From the NCBI GenBank assembly GCA_913031135.1, contig CAJWEH010000003.1, forward strand, positions 1-60,833: a DNA stretch of 60,833 nucleotides. Reading direction: 5' to 3'. The DNA comes from an uncultured Puniceicoccaceae bacterium (GTDB lineage: Bacteria; Verrucomicrobiota; Verrucomicrobiia; Opitutales; Coraliomargaritaceae). Both the position numbers and the translations under genes were made by a program. A model generated the notes under the pieces. The model saw only the letters and a program-made list of their open reading frames with translations, was not told the origin of the DNA and did no database searches. Positions 17,650 to 26,637 of the stretch are shown piece by piece. The number at the start of each line of letters is the position of its first letter. Position 1 is the first letter of the stretch.

Positions 17650-18177
17650 ATGGATCAGAAAAAAGACAATATCAGTTTAGAAGAATTACTTAAGATCAAA
17701 TCTGCAGAACGTCCAAATGAGCAATTTTGGGAGCGGTTTGATCTTGAGCTCAACGAGCGTGCCTTGAAAACATGCATTAAGAAAGAAACTTGGGGGGATC
17801 TAATCGGATTTAATTTAGTGGATAAGTTGCTTCCTGTTGCTTCTACCGTGGCAGTTGTTTTATTGCTTGGACTTGTTTCTTTTGTGCAATTTTTTCAACC
17901 AAATGCTCAGCAGTCTTTCAAACTGGCAGAAGCAAGTTCTTATGAGCCTATGGCAGAAACTATCGATGTAAGCTTGCTTGCAAATAATAGTGCGGTGTCT
18001 GAAGATTATGCCGTTGAAATCATTACACTTTCTGCTGATTCTGATAAATTGGATTTTGAAGCTGACATCATTCCTGTAGCGATAGGGTCAACTGCAGATT
18101 ATACTGATTCTACTCCAGACACGACTACATTGAAATACACTCAAGCCTATACTCAGTTAGCTAGTTACGCATTTTAA
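17650..18177 (+). CDS. Putative anti-sigma factor, single membrane helix
   Basis: A 175-residue protein with a cytoplasmic, charged N-terminal part (1-58), one membrane helix at about 61-82, and an outer domain rich in acidic and small residues. It lacks the HxxxCxxC zinc anti-sigma motif. Its place directly behind a sigma gene and the N-in, one-helix layout fit an anti-sigma factor. I do not recognise the sequence family, so the role is inference from position and topology. A pseudoprotease gene follows after 14 bases. Confidence 0.6.
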   Translation: MDQKKDNISLEELLKIKSAERPNEQFWERFDLELNERALKTCIKKETWGDLIGFNLVDKLLPVASTVAVVLLLGLVSFVQFFQPNAQQSFKLAEASSYEPMAETIDVSLLANNSAVSEDYAVEIITLSADSDKLDFEADIIPVAIGSTADYTDSTPDTTTLKYTQAYTQLASYAF

Positions 18178-18191
18178 GGTTTTGTTAAAGT

Positions 18192-19199
18192 ATGCTTTTA
18201 CGATTCCGCCCCAAATTAATTTTATTACTTTTGCTTGGCTACCTTTTAGTAAGTCCTAGTTTACTACTTGCGAAGCAAACCTTAGTGCAGGACCAAATAT
18301 TCAAGGTTTTTGAAGAGTATAAAAGCGCCATTGTTCGAGTTAAAGCAGCTTATAAAAAAGAGGCAGAAGAAGGTAAGCCGTCTCAAATTAACCTAAGGGT
18401 AGGAACGGGTTTCTTTGTTAGTTTAGAGGGGCATGTATTGGTGAATGCCAGCCGAGCCATCGGTGCAGACCACGTGCAAGTGGAATACCAAGGTATTTCA
18501 TATCCGGCTGAGTCATTGGGTCATGATCCAATAACCAATGTGTCTCTTTTGCGTTTATTAAAATTGCCGGAATCTTTTGAAGTGATTCGATTTGATCTAG
18601 CAATGGAAGAACCCGCTATCGGAACCTTAGTTGTTTCAATCGCCGCTCCATTGGATTTAGCGCCTTCGCCTTCATTCGGTATGATTGGAGGCTTTGATAA
18701 AAAGCTTGGCGACAAGATATTTCCAACAGCTTATTTGCGTACGACCATACCGATTGGTGCTGGCCAAGGTGGTTGTCCTATTTTAGATTTAAATGGACGT
18801 TTAATTGGTATGTCTGTGGCATCAATCCCAGATATGAATGGCTCGTATTGTTTGCCTGTTTCCGCTTTAGCAAGCGTTAAAGATGATCTGTTATATTCGG
18901 GAAAGCCAGATCGAGGGTGGATTGGCCTTGAGGTGAAAGAAAATATCTCAGAGCAAAATGAGCATAATGTCTATATCTCAAAGATCATTGCATCCAGCCC
19001 TGCCAAGGAAGCAGGACTGAAGGAAGGCGATCTAATCATTTCACTCTCGGATATTCCTGTAAAAAGAATCATTGATTTGCCTTCAGCTATTTTTAAAACC
19101 CGTATCGATCGCTACGCCCCAATAAAAGTTATTCGAGGGGATAAAACATTGAGTTTTTCCATTAAGGCAGTGGAACGCCCTCAAGCAGAGGCTCCTTGA
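18192..19199 (+). CDS. HtrA-like pseudoprotease with PDZ domain
   Basis: A 335-residue exported or membrane-anchored protein (hydrophobic residues 9-27) with a trypsin-like domain of HtrA type (about 70-225) and a PDZ domain (about 240-327). The fold is clear: GTGFFVS, DPITNVSLLRL, GQGGCPILDLNGRLIGM. All three catalytic positions are changed: the His site reads VNASRA (S87), the Asp site TNVSL (N116) and the Ser site GQGG (Q192). It therefore should not cleave peptide bonds. Third gene after a sigma and a putative anti-sigma gene, it may sense unfolded envelope proteins by its PDZ domain. Confidence 0.82.
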   Translation: MLLRFRPKLILLLLLGYLLVSPSLLLAKQTLVQDQIFKVFEEYKSAIVRVKAAYKKEAEEGKPSQINLRVGTGFFVSLEGHVLVNASRAIGADHVQVEYQGISYPAESLGHDPITNVSLLRLLKLPESFEVIRFDLAMEEPAIGTLVVSIAAPLDLAPSPSFGMIGGFDKKLGDKIFPTAYLRTTIPIGAGQGGCPILDLNGRLIGMSVASIPDMNGSYCLPVSALASVKDDLLYSGKPDRGWIGLEVKENISEQNEHNVYISKIIASSPAKEAGLKEGDLIISLSDIPVKRIIDLPSAIFKTRIDRYAPIKVIRGDKTLSFSIKAVERPQAEAP

Positions 19200-19217
19200 G
19201 GTCTTTGATAGCACTGC

Positions 19218-19241
19218 TTTGAGGCTTTAATTTGCCTCAAA
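19218..19241 (+). terminator. Hairpin after the sigma operon, possible terminator
   Basis: An eight-base perfect stem (TTTGAGGC with GCCTCAAA) encloses an eight-base loop 18 bases after the pseudoprotease stop codon. It is followed by AAAAATAAAA and only then by five T, so it is not a textbook intrinsic terminator. It separates the sigma operon from the PEP-CTERM gene. Confidence 0.4.
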
Positions 19242-19290
19242 AAATAAAATTTTTGGGAATATTTGACTATTCATATGCTCAAGCTTTTAT

Positions 19291-20070
19291 ATGAATATCT
19301 CAAATAGCTTTCTTTCGCTCAATCAGTTTATCAGCCGTAGGTCGATAATATTTCTGTTTTTAGCTTTTTGTTCATCTTTGTCTTTGAATGCAGATATCGC
19401 TCTTAATTTTGAAGAATTGACTACTTCAAACAATGTCTACGGAAGTTCAGGGGTTGAAATCTCTTGGACTGGAACTTTGAATACAGAGGGTCTTCAAGGA
19501 AATATTTCACCAAGTGGTCGATTATTAGTGCAGTCTTCATTCTCTAGTCTGAGTCGCAGTAAAGAGATGCATTTTGCTTCATCCTCTTCTGGCTTTACTA
19601 TTTGGACGACGACAAATACGAGAACATCAGATGCGGCAGAAGGTGCTTTTATTCCGAATCCAATTTTTGAGATCAATTCCGCGAGGCAGAATTTCCAGTA
19701 TTTTAGTTCTAGTCCATCGGAATCAGAATCGGCTTCAAATAATTTCATAGTGATTGGAGACACTTTTGGGATTCAGCAGACAATTGATGCCACATCAAAC
19801 CAGGTGACTGAGACGGCTATTTTAACTCCTTTAGGTTACGATTCTGGGGATTCAATTACGGGTACTGCTTTCTTGAGAAATGTAACGCTTTCCGATCTTC
19901 GTTTGCCTTCATTGCAGGAATTAATTGAAGCGAATGAAGTTTTTGAAACCTCTGTGAATATTGGAACTGATACCATCAGTTATAGGGTGGTGCCTGAGCC
20001 AAGTGCCTATGCATTGATTTTAGGCGGGCTTGTGTTAGGAGTGATTATTTTCAGAAAGCAAAGCTCTTGA
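19291..20070 (+). CDS. PEP-CTERM sorted exported protein
   Basis: A 259-residue secreted protein with an N-terminal signal peptide (about 1-34) and a classic PEP-CTERM tail: VPEPS at 234-238, a hydrophobic helix, then the basic end FRKQSS. Exosortases cut at such tails and pass the protein to the cell surface. The body is Ser/Thr-rich with beta character, and no enzyme motif is visible. It stands alone, 91 bases after the pseudoprotease gene, and is the only PEP-CTERM protein in this window. Confidence 0.9.
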   Translation: MNISNSFLSLNQFISRRSIIFLFLAFCSSLSLNADIALNFEELTTSNNVYGSSGVEISWTGTLNTEGLQGNISPSGRLLVQSSFSSLSRSKEMHFASSSSGFTIWTTTNTRTSDAAEGAFIPNPIFEINSARQNFQYFSSSPSESESASNNFIVIGDTFGIQQTIDATSNQVTETAILTPLGYDSGDSITGTAFLRNVTLSDLRLPSLQELIEANEVFETSVNIGTDTISYRVVPEPSAYALILGGLVLGVIIFRKQSS

Positions 20071-20097
20071 GTATCTGATTAGCTAAATATGAATAAA

Positions 20098-21000
20098 TTA
20101 TTCAAAATAGTGCTCTGTCTTTCGTATTTCATTTAAGGCTTTTTGGATTTTCTGCTTATCATTAGGGTAGGTAATGCCAAGCCAAGTGGCATCGGTTTTT
20201 AATGACTGACAGGTTAAGTGCTTTTTTTGGATGAGGTCGTCTATGGCACTTGGAAGATAGCATTCTGAATTTTCGAGATGTCCAAAATTCTCGAGAAACC
20301 GTAATAAATACAATTCGAGAGCGTGAAAGATATGGGGACAAAATCCCCAAAAGTTCATGGATACAAGGGCGTCTTGTTGAAGTCCGAGTGATTCCCCTTT
20401 GGAGTTAGTTCCTCGAATCGTTCCATTTGTTTCTGAAGTGATGTCGGTATATTCTTCAACCGAGGAGAGTTGATCATTTTGGATTGAGCAAATCCCTCGG
20501 TTCACCGATCCATGTGCAGATAGGGTATTTTTGAGTGCGTAGGTTATGAGTCCTGCTTCGAGGGCAGCGTTGTTTTCGGCGGCTATTTGCGTGCAAAAAT
20601 CATGCATGCGATAGAAGGCGTCTCGTCCATAGAAATCATCGGCATTGATGACAGAAAAGGGATTTTTAATGATTGCTCTAGCAGACCAAACTGCGTGGGC
20701 AGTTCCCCATGGCTTTTTTCGGTCACTTGGGCATTGGAATTTATTTGGCAAATCCTCTATAGATTGAAAGGTGTGTTCAATTGCGATTAAGGACTTAAAT
20801 TTGTCACTTATTTTTTCTTTAAACTCAGATTCAAATTCTTTTCGGATGACAAAAACGATTGAGTTAAAGCCTGCCTGAATTGCATCATAAACAGAATAAT
20901 CTAACATAGTTTGACCCGCTTCATCAATACTATCGAGCTGTTTTAAGCCACCATATCTACTTCCCATTCCTGCCGCTAATATTAAGAGTGTTGTTTTCAT
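20098..21000 (-). CDS. Sugar-phosphate nucleotidyltransferase-like protein
   Basis: A 300-residue NTP_transferase protein. The N-terminal signature LAAGMGSRYGGLKQ (8-21) binds the nucleotide, and VINADDFYGRDAF near residue 118 supplies the metal-binding Asp pair. Relatives make NDP-sugars or act on other phosphates; specificity cannot be read. It lies seven bases after menA on the same strand and may be co-transcribed, though the functions are unrelated. Confidence 0.82.
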   Translation of the reverse strand: MKTTLLILAAGMGSRYGGLKQLDSIDEAGQTMLDYSVYDAIQAGFNSIVFVIRKEFESEFKEKISDKFKSLIAIEHTFQSIEDLPNKFQCPSDRKKPWGTAHAVWSARAIIKNPFSVINADDFYGRDAFYRMHDFCTQIAAENNAALEAGLITYALKNTLSAHGSVNRGICSIQNDQLSSVEEYTDITSETNGTIRGTNSKGESLGLQQDALVSMNFWGFCPHIFHALELYLLRFLENFGHLENSECYLPSAIDDLIQKKHLTCQSLKTDATWLGITYPNDKQKIQKALNEIRKTEHYFE

Positions 21001-21007
21001 GAAAGCG

Positions 21008-21886
21008 TTATGAGAAAATAAATCCTAAGCTGGCTACGATTCCGTATAGGAATACATAAAACCCAGTTTTTTTAAGTAGAAGGCTAAAGGAATCTTTAGT
21101 TTTTGCATTCTTTAAGGCAGCCATTTCTCTAGCACTTAATAATAGAGGTATTATTATCATAAAATGCAATAGGGACTCATCTCTCATATAATTGAGTATT
21201 GCAGCTATGAAAATAATAAGAAGGGAGCTAAGATATATTTTCAAACCAAAAGGGATTCCAAATAAAACAATGCTGGTTCGTTTATTGTTAGCAAAATCCT
21301 CTTTGTAATCTCTGATGTTGTTAATAATTAGGAGATTGTTCACATAAATTCCGCAGGCAATTCCATTGAAAAGGACTAACCAAGTAACGGACTGCGCTTG
21401 AACAAAATAGCTGATACTGACGGCAATGATTCCAAAAAATAAAATGACAAAGATATCTCCAAGAGCATTGTAGGCAAGTGGGTAAGGTCCTCCAGTGTAA
21501 CACCAAGCAAATAGGATGCTTAAAACTCCGATTAATAGCAACCAGTTACCACCATAAGGGATTAGGTTTAAGCCTAAAAAAAATGCAAGTGCTAGAGTTA
21601 TGATGGAAACAATTAGCATTGTCTTGGGTTTTATCATTCCGCTAGCAACAAGTCTTCTAGGGCCAATTCTCTGGTCGGAGTCTGCGCCTTTAATATAATC
21701 TAAATAATCGTTGGAGAAGTTGGTTCCAATTTGGCAGAGTAGAGCGAAAGCGAAGCAGTAGAACATAGCCATAGGATAAAAGGTGTTTTCGGAATATGCC
21801 ATGGATGAGCCGAGCATTACAGGGCTAAATGAAGCGGGTATCGTTTTTAACCTAGCTGCTTCGATCCAATATTTAATTGATTGCAT
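21008..21886 (-). CDS. menA: 1,4-dihydroxy-2-naphthoate polyprenyltransferase
   Basis: A 292-residue UbiA-family prenyltransferase with about eight to nine membrane helices. The first Asp-rich motif is NFSNDYLDYIKGADSD (about 56-71), followed by RIGPRRLVASG; the second is NIRDYKEDFANNKRT. This arrangement is that of MenA, which prenylates DHNA to demethylmenaquinone, so the organism probably respires with menaquinone. No other men genes are nearby. Confidence 0.93.
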   Translation of the reverse strand: MQSIKYWIEAARLKTIPASFSPVMLGSSMAYSENTFYPMAMFYCFAFALLCQIGTNFSNDYLDYIKGADSDQRIGPRRLVASGMIKPKTMLIVSIITLALAFFLGLNLIPYGGNWLLLIGVLSILFAWCYTGGPYPLAYNALGDIFVILFFGIIAVSISYFVQAQSVTWLVLFNGIACGIYVNNLLIINNIRDYKEDFANNKRTSIVLFGIPFGLKIYLSSLLIIFIAAILNYMRDESLLHFMIIIPLLLSAREMAALKNAKTKDSFSLLLKKTGFYVFLYGIVASLGFIFS

Positions 21887-22026
21887 TATAATTATAGTTA
21901 CAAGAGAGTTGCTCTTGATGAAAGTTTTTTTTCTTCAATCGTTCAGAAAGCTTGCCATTTTTACCCTAAGTACTTGGCTATAACATTCTTTAATTTTTAT
22001 CTTATCACTTACACATTTTATTCATT

Positions 22027-22323
22027 ATGCATCCGTTTATCGCACAAGCTTCTGCTTCTTCTGATTTATTCGCGCAATTTTTCCCTTTAATTTTACTATT
22101 CTTGGGAATGTGGTTCTTGATTATAGGTCCACAAAGAAAACGTCAAAAAGAACATGAGGCCATGTTATCTCAACTGAAAACAGGCGATTCCGTTGTAACG
22201 AGTGGAGGCATATTTGGGACGATTACAAATGTTAAGGAGGATCGTTTAATTGTACGAATTGCTGATAATACCAAGATTGAGCTAGGTAAAAACTTTATCT
22301 CTAAAAAAGTTGAGTCCGAGTAA
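22027..22323 (+). CDS. yajC: Preprotein translocase subunit YajC
   Basis: A 98-residue YajC with one membrane helix (about 15-37), the typical IIGPQRKRQKEHEAML junction, and the cytoplasmic part KTGDSVVTSGGIFGTI. It associates with SecDF at the Sec translocon. secDF follows after 23 bases. The leader contains a 21-codon open frame and two mutually exclusive hairpins (see findings). Confidence 0.95.
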   Translation: MHPFIAQASASSDLFAQFFPLILLFLGMWFLIIGPQRKRQKEHEAMLSQLKTGDSVVTSGGIFGTITNVKEDRLIVRIADNTKIELGKNFISKKVESE

Positions 22324-22346
22324 GTGTTTTTAAAAATTTGATCATT

Positions 22347-24887
22347 ATGAATAATAAAGTTTTTTGGAAATTTGCCTTTATTGCTGGTTTAATTGCTTGG
22401 TGCATTGCCAGTGTATCCCCAATTCAAGATGTTCCATTTGAAGAGTACATTTCAAATCAAGTAACTAATAATTCGGAGCAATTTGAGTCACTTTTAGAGC
22501 GTGCTAATCAGCGAGTTGAGAAGGGGGAGGCTCCTGTTTTATTTATTGCACTCAGAGATTTGGGGCGCGAGGAATCGATTAATTTTGCGGAATTTTTCTC
22601 CGAAATTAATTTAACGGATATTCCTAATCAAGAAAAACGAAATTCAATTTTGCTGAAATATTTGCTCAGTGAGGCTCAAAGCAACTTGCGCTTAGGCTTA
22701 GATCTTAAGGGTGGTGTTGGCTTCACGCTCAAGCTTGATGAGCTTGCGAATTCAGATATTAGTCAGGTTGAACAGACTGAGCAGTTAAAAGATGCCATCG
22801 AAATTATGGGCGATCGCTTGGATGGCATGGGTGTCGCTGAACCCATCATTCGACCAAAAGGCGACGAGGCAATTGAGATACAAATTGCAGGATTATCGAC
22901 CAAGGATAACCCAGAAGTGATTGATGCTCTTAAAAAGCCAGCTCGATTAGAGTTTAGGCAAGTGCACCCAACGCTGATTCCGGATTCAACTGAACTTGAA
23001 GCGTATCCATCTGGTTATGAGGTTTTGGCTGAATTAATTGAAGATCGTCGCACTGGAGATGTCTTTGAAAGAAAATATTTCATTAAGAAAATTCCTGAAG
23101 CGACTGGTGAGATCATTAAGGATGCATTTGTTTCGCAGACGCAGACAGGCGGGTTTCAGATTAACTTAGAAATGACGGATGGCGGTGCGAAGAAATTTAG
23201 AACGGTTACGGAAAAGTTAGTGAATAAACCCTTGGCTATTGTCCTAGATGGCAAATTATATTCGGCTCCTATTATTAATGAACCACTCTCTAAAAATGCA
23301 CAAATCTCTGGAAGCTTTTCACAAAGAGAAGCTATTGATTTAGCTAATGTTTTAAATAATCCACTCTCCGTGGAATTAAAAGTGGATGAAATGTATGAGG
23401 TTGGACCATCCTTAGCATCTGGTACAAAAGCGAGCTCAATCAAAGCAGTTCAGCTAGGTGCTACGCTAGTGGTTGGCTTTATGGTATTGTATTACTTTTT
23501 AGGTGGGATTGTTGCAGTCTTGTCTTCGCTGATGAACATTTTATTGGTGCTCGGAATATTAGCTAGTTTAGGTGCAACCCTTACATTACCTGGAGTTGCT
23601 GCTTTGGTTTTGACCCTTGGTATGGGTGTGGATGCGAATATTTTGATTTTAGAAAGAATTCGTGAAGAGTTGCGATTTGGTAAGTCCCATGAGTTTAGTT
23701 TAAATACTGGATTTAGAAAAGTCATCTCTACAATTCTTGATGCTAATGTAACCACACTCATTACAGCTCTTATCTTATACTGGCTAGGTACTGGGCCTGT
23801 AAAAGGGTTTGGACTGACGCTTGCAGTGGGTATTGTTGCATCGATCTTCTGTGCTTTATTTGTAACGAAGGCATTGGCTGATTTGTTTGTCTTTAAATTA
23901 AAACTAAAAAATCTATTAGGGCTTAACTTATTGCCTAAACAAAAAATTGATTTCTTTAAATTCAGAAAGCCTGCATTTATTGCCTCTTGGTTAATCGTTT
24001 TAATTGGCGTTTTTAGTGTGGTTTCTAACAAGGATTCAATTTTAGGAATCGATTTTACAGGTGGGGATGAAATGACAGTTGCTTTTGAAGAAAAAATAGA
24101 CACGGGAGTTTTACTGAGTACGCCAGGTCTTGAATCAGTGGGTGAAGCAAAATTTGTCTATCAAACCTTGATCGGTCAAAATAAAGAAACGCTCAAAGTC
24201 CAAACACGATTTGATCAAAGCCGTGAAACCCTATTATTATTACAAGCCGCTTATCCCAATGCTGGATTCGTAGAAGAAGGTGTGAATCAAATAGGTGCCT
24301 CGGTTTCAAAAAGTATTCAATGGAATGCCTTATTCTCAGTGCTTGCTGCTTTGCTCGGGATTTTGCTCTATGTCGCATTTCGATTTGAGATTGGCTATGG
24401 AGTCGGTGCAGTTGTAGCAACGATTCACGATGTTTTGATGACCATAGGTTTATTTGTTCTTCTTGGATCGATGGGTTTATTTGTTAGTGGTCAGTTTACA
24501 GCTCCAATGCTTGCAGCGATTTTAATGATTGTTGGGTACTCAATTAATGATACGATTGTGGTATTTGATCGGATTCGTGAAGAGCTAGAACTCAACCCGG
24601 GAACGAATTTAAAGGGCATTATAAATCATGCGATCAATAGTGTGTTAGCGCGTTCCATTCTAACTAGTGTCACGACCTTATTGGCTTCGGTCTCCTTGTA
24701 TATATTTGGAGCTGGGGTGATCAATGATTTTTCATTTGTATTCATTATTGGTATTTTAACAGGGACTTTTTCCTCTATATTCATAGCGAGTCCTGTATTT
24801 TATTTCTGGCATAAGGGCGATCGTCGTCTTGTTGAAATGAATGAGCAGAAGCCAAATTCATATGATTGGGAAGAAAAGCAAGCCTAG
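22347..24887 (+). CDS. secDF: Fused protein translocase SecDF
   Basis: An 846-residue fusion of SecD and SecF, which use the proton gradient to help pull proteins out of the Sec channel. The SecD half has LRLGLDLKGGVGFTLKLD near residue 117, and a first transmembrane block from about 365 (GMGVDANILILERIREEL). The SecF half begins around 540, with GIDFTGGDEM and SINDTIVVFDRIREEL. I chose ATG at 22347 over TTG at 22338, since the upstream codons add only three residues. recJ starts 21 bases later. Confidence 0.95.
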   Translation: MNNKVFWKFAFIAGLIAWCIASVSPIQDVPFEEYISNQVTNNSEQFESLLERANQRVEKGEAPVLFIALRDLGREESINFAEFFSEINLTDIPNQEKRNSILLKYLLSEAQSNLRLGLDLKGGVGFTLKLDELANSDISQVEQTEQLKDAIEIMGDRLDGMGVAEPIIRPKGDEAIEIQIAGLSTKDNPEVIDALKKPARLEFRQVHPTLIPDSTELEAYPSGYEVLAELIEDRRTGDVFERKYFIKKIPEATGEIIKDAFVSQTQTGGFQINLEMTDGGAKKFRTVTEKLVNKPLAIVLDGKLYSAPIINEPLSKNAQISGSFSQREAIDLANVLNNPLSVELKVDEMYEVGPSLASGTKASSIKAVQLGATLVVGFMVLYYFLGGIVAVLSSLMNILLVLGILASLGATLTLPGVAALVLTLGMGVDANILILERIREELRFGKSHEFSLNTGFRKVISTILDANVTTLITALILYWLGTGPVKGFGLTLAVGIVASIFCALFVTKALADLFVFKLKLKNLLGLNLLPKQKIDFFKFRKPAFIASWLIVLIGVFSVVSNKDSILGIDFTGGDEMTVAFEEKIDTGVLLSTPGLESVGEAKFVYQTLIGQNKETLKVQTRFDQSRETLLLLQAAYPNAGFVEEGVNQIGASVSKSIQWNALFSVLAALLGILLYVAFRFEIGYGVGAVVATIHDVLMTIGLFVLLGSMGLFVSGQFTAPMLAAILMIVGYSINDTIVVFDRIREELELNPGTNLKGIINHAINSVLARSILTSVTTLLASVSLYIFGAGVINDFSFVFIIGILTGTFSSIFIASPVFYFWHKGDRRLVEMNEQKPNSYDWEEKQA

Positions 24888-24908
24888 TCGAATAGCGTTA
24901 TAGCTAAT

Positions 24909-26630
24909 ATGGAATGGTTTGTAGAAAGCGGAAAATCTACAGCGGTAGAGGATCTGTCTCAGGCATTGGGTATTAGTTTAGTATTAGCCCATTTACTATA
25001 TGGCATGGGTTTTAAAAAGGCTGAGTCAGCCTCTAGTTTTTTGAACCCAACATTGCAGGAACTTTCTGACCCTTTTGAAGTTACTAATCTAAAGAGCGGT
25101 GTCGAACGGCTCAGTCAATCGATTGATGCAAAGGAGCGTATCTTTATTTTTGGTGATTATGATGTGGATGGAATTACAAGTATCGTTCAGTTGATCAGTA
25201 TCTTGCGTTTATATGGGATGAATCCTGGTTATTGTGTTCCATTCCGATTATCGGAGGGATATGGGTTGACTCGAGATTCCATTGATCGAGCACTTTCTGA
25301 AGGTAAGCCTGATTTAATGCTAGTGGTCGATTGTGGAACGAATTCTAAAGATATTTTATCCTATTTAAAAGAACTCGGAATTTCTGTTATTGTTATTGAT
25401 CATCATAAATTAACAAAAGAATTTCCTGATAGCGCTATCTTAATAAATCCACATGTGAATGATCGAGAAAAAGAGAATGCACCTTGGTTCGAATTATCTG
25501 CAGCAGGCTTGGTCTTTAAATTTTTACATGGTTTAATTAAGTATAGACGGGATTTGAAGGATTCGGTTGCTTATGAAATAAAATTAAGTCAGATTATTGA
25601 TTTAGCAGGTATGGGAACGATTTCGGATTTAGTTCCGCTGGTTGGAGAGAATCGGATTTTATCTCGATATGGTTTAAAGCACATTCAAAGCAATCAGCGA
25701 ATGGGCATCGTTACATTATTAGAAGAAAGTGGGGTCGAATCATCATTTGGACTTAGTGGTAGCGATGTATCATATAGGCTTGGTCCTCGTATCAATGCAA
25801 GTGGTCGTTTGGGTGATGCCTCTTTACCGGTGGAGCTTTTATTAACTGAGGATAGGCAATTTGCGAAAAATACTGCCCGTTCGATGAATCAGATTAATCT
25901 AGATCGACAAACGATTCAGCATTCTATCAGTGATGAAGCTGAAGTAATGATAAAGGAGCAATTAAGTGACTCCCTTGGCTTTGTCCTTGCATCAGAGAAT
26001 TGGCATCCAGGTGTCGTTGGCATTGTGGCAAGCCGATTGAGCCATAAGTACAATAAGCCGTGCATTATTTTAGGGCGAGAAGAAGATTTTGCAAAAGGCT
26101 CTGGTAGAAGTGTGCCGGGAGTTGATCTAGTCGCAGTCATGAAAAAATGCCATTCTCTTTTAGAGCAATGGGGTGGTCATCCAATGGCGGTCGGCTTGAC
26201 GCTACAGTGGGATCAATTAGCGTTTTTAAAAAAGGCATTTAATGAAAGTTTAATGGCATTGTATCCAAAGGGTTTGCCAGAGCCTGTTTTAACGATTGCT
26301 TGTTGGTTAGATTGTGAAGAAGTCAATCGTTCTTTGTTAGAGGAGTTGCATTTGCTTCAGCCTTTTGGACAACGAAACCCAGAGCCTGTATTTGGCATTC
26401 GGAATGTGCTTTTTGAAGAAGCGCCTAAACGATTTGGAAAAACTCATCAAAAATTTTTCATTCAAAAAAAGAAAAGTAAGGAAGTACTCGAAGGGGTTGC
26501 ATGGAATAGAACGGATTTGCCCGATGTGGGAGTGCCTGTTGACTTAGCGGTTCGATTAGAGTGGAATGTTTGGCGAAATAAGAAAAGTCTTCGACTTTCT
26601 CTTGTGGATTGGAAAAAATCTATAATGTAA
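24909..26630 (+). CDS. recJ: Single-stranded-DNA-specific exonuclease RecJ
   Basis: A 573-residue RecJ of the DHH family, which degrades single-stranded DNA 5' to 3' in recombination and repair. Metal-binding motifs are visible: DYDVDG (83-88), the VVDCGTN segment (139-145), DHH (164-166), and the DHHA1 part with SGRSVPGVDL and GGHPMAVGLT. Length is normal. It lies in the yajC-secDF-recJ-pdxJ run. Confidence 0.96.
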   Translation: MEWFVESGKSTAVEDLSQALGISLVLAHLLYGMGFKKAESASSFLNPTLQELSDPFEVTNLKSGVERLSQSIDAKERIFIFGDYDVDGITSIVQLISILRLYGMNPGYCVPFRLSEGYGLTRDSIDRALSEGKPDLMLVVDCGTNSKDILSYLKELGISVIVIDHHKLTKEFPDSAILINPHVNDREKENAPWFELSAAGLVFKFLHGLIKYRRDLKDSVAYEIKLSQIIDLAGMGTISDLVPLVGENRILSRYGLKHIQSNQRMGIVTLLEESGVESSFGLSGSDVSYRLGPRINASGRLGDASLPVELLLTEDRQFAKNTARSMNQINLDRQTIQHSISDEAEVMIKEQLSDSLGFVLASENWHPGVVGIVASRLSHKYNKPCIILGREEDFAKGSGRSVPGVDLVAVMKKCHSLLEQWGGHPMAVGLTLQWDQLAFLKKAFNESLMALYPKGLPEPVLTIACWLDCEEVNRSLLEELHLLQPFGQRNPEPVFGIRNVLFEEAPKRFGKTHQKFFIQKKKSKEVLEGVAWNRTDLPDVGVPVDLAVRLEWNVWRNKKSLRLSLVDWKKSIM

Positions 26631-26637
26631 ACGATAC

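Noticed and set aside
18192-19199. The HtrA-like gene as an active DegP/DegS protease.
   Set aside because: The fold matches, but all three catalytic positions are substituted, so an active serine protease is not supported.
20077-20101. Inverted repeat TGAATAA-A-TTATTCA between the PEP-CTERM and nucleotidyltransferase genes, considered as a terminator.
   Set aside because: All-AT-type short stem with a one-base loop; too weak to support.
23492-24103. A 203-codon minus-strand frame inside secDF.
   Set aside because: It is antisense to the membrane-helix coding part of secDF and rich in Ser, Thr, Pro and Lys as expected from reverse reading; no independent support.
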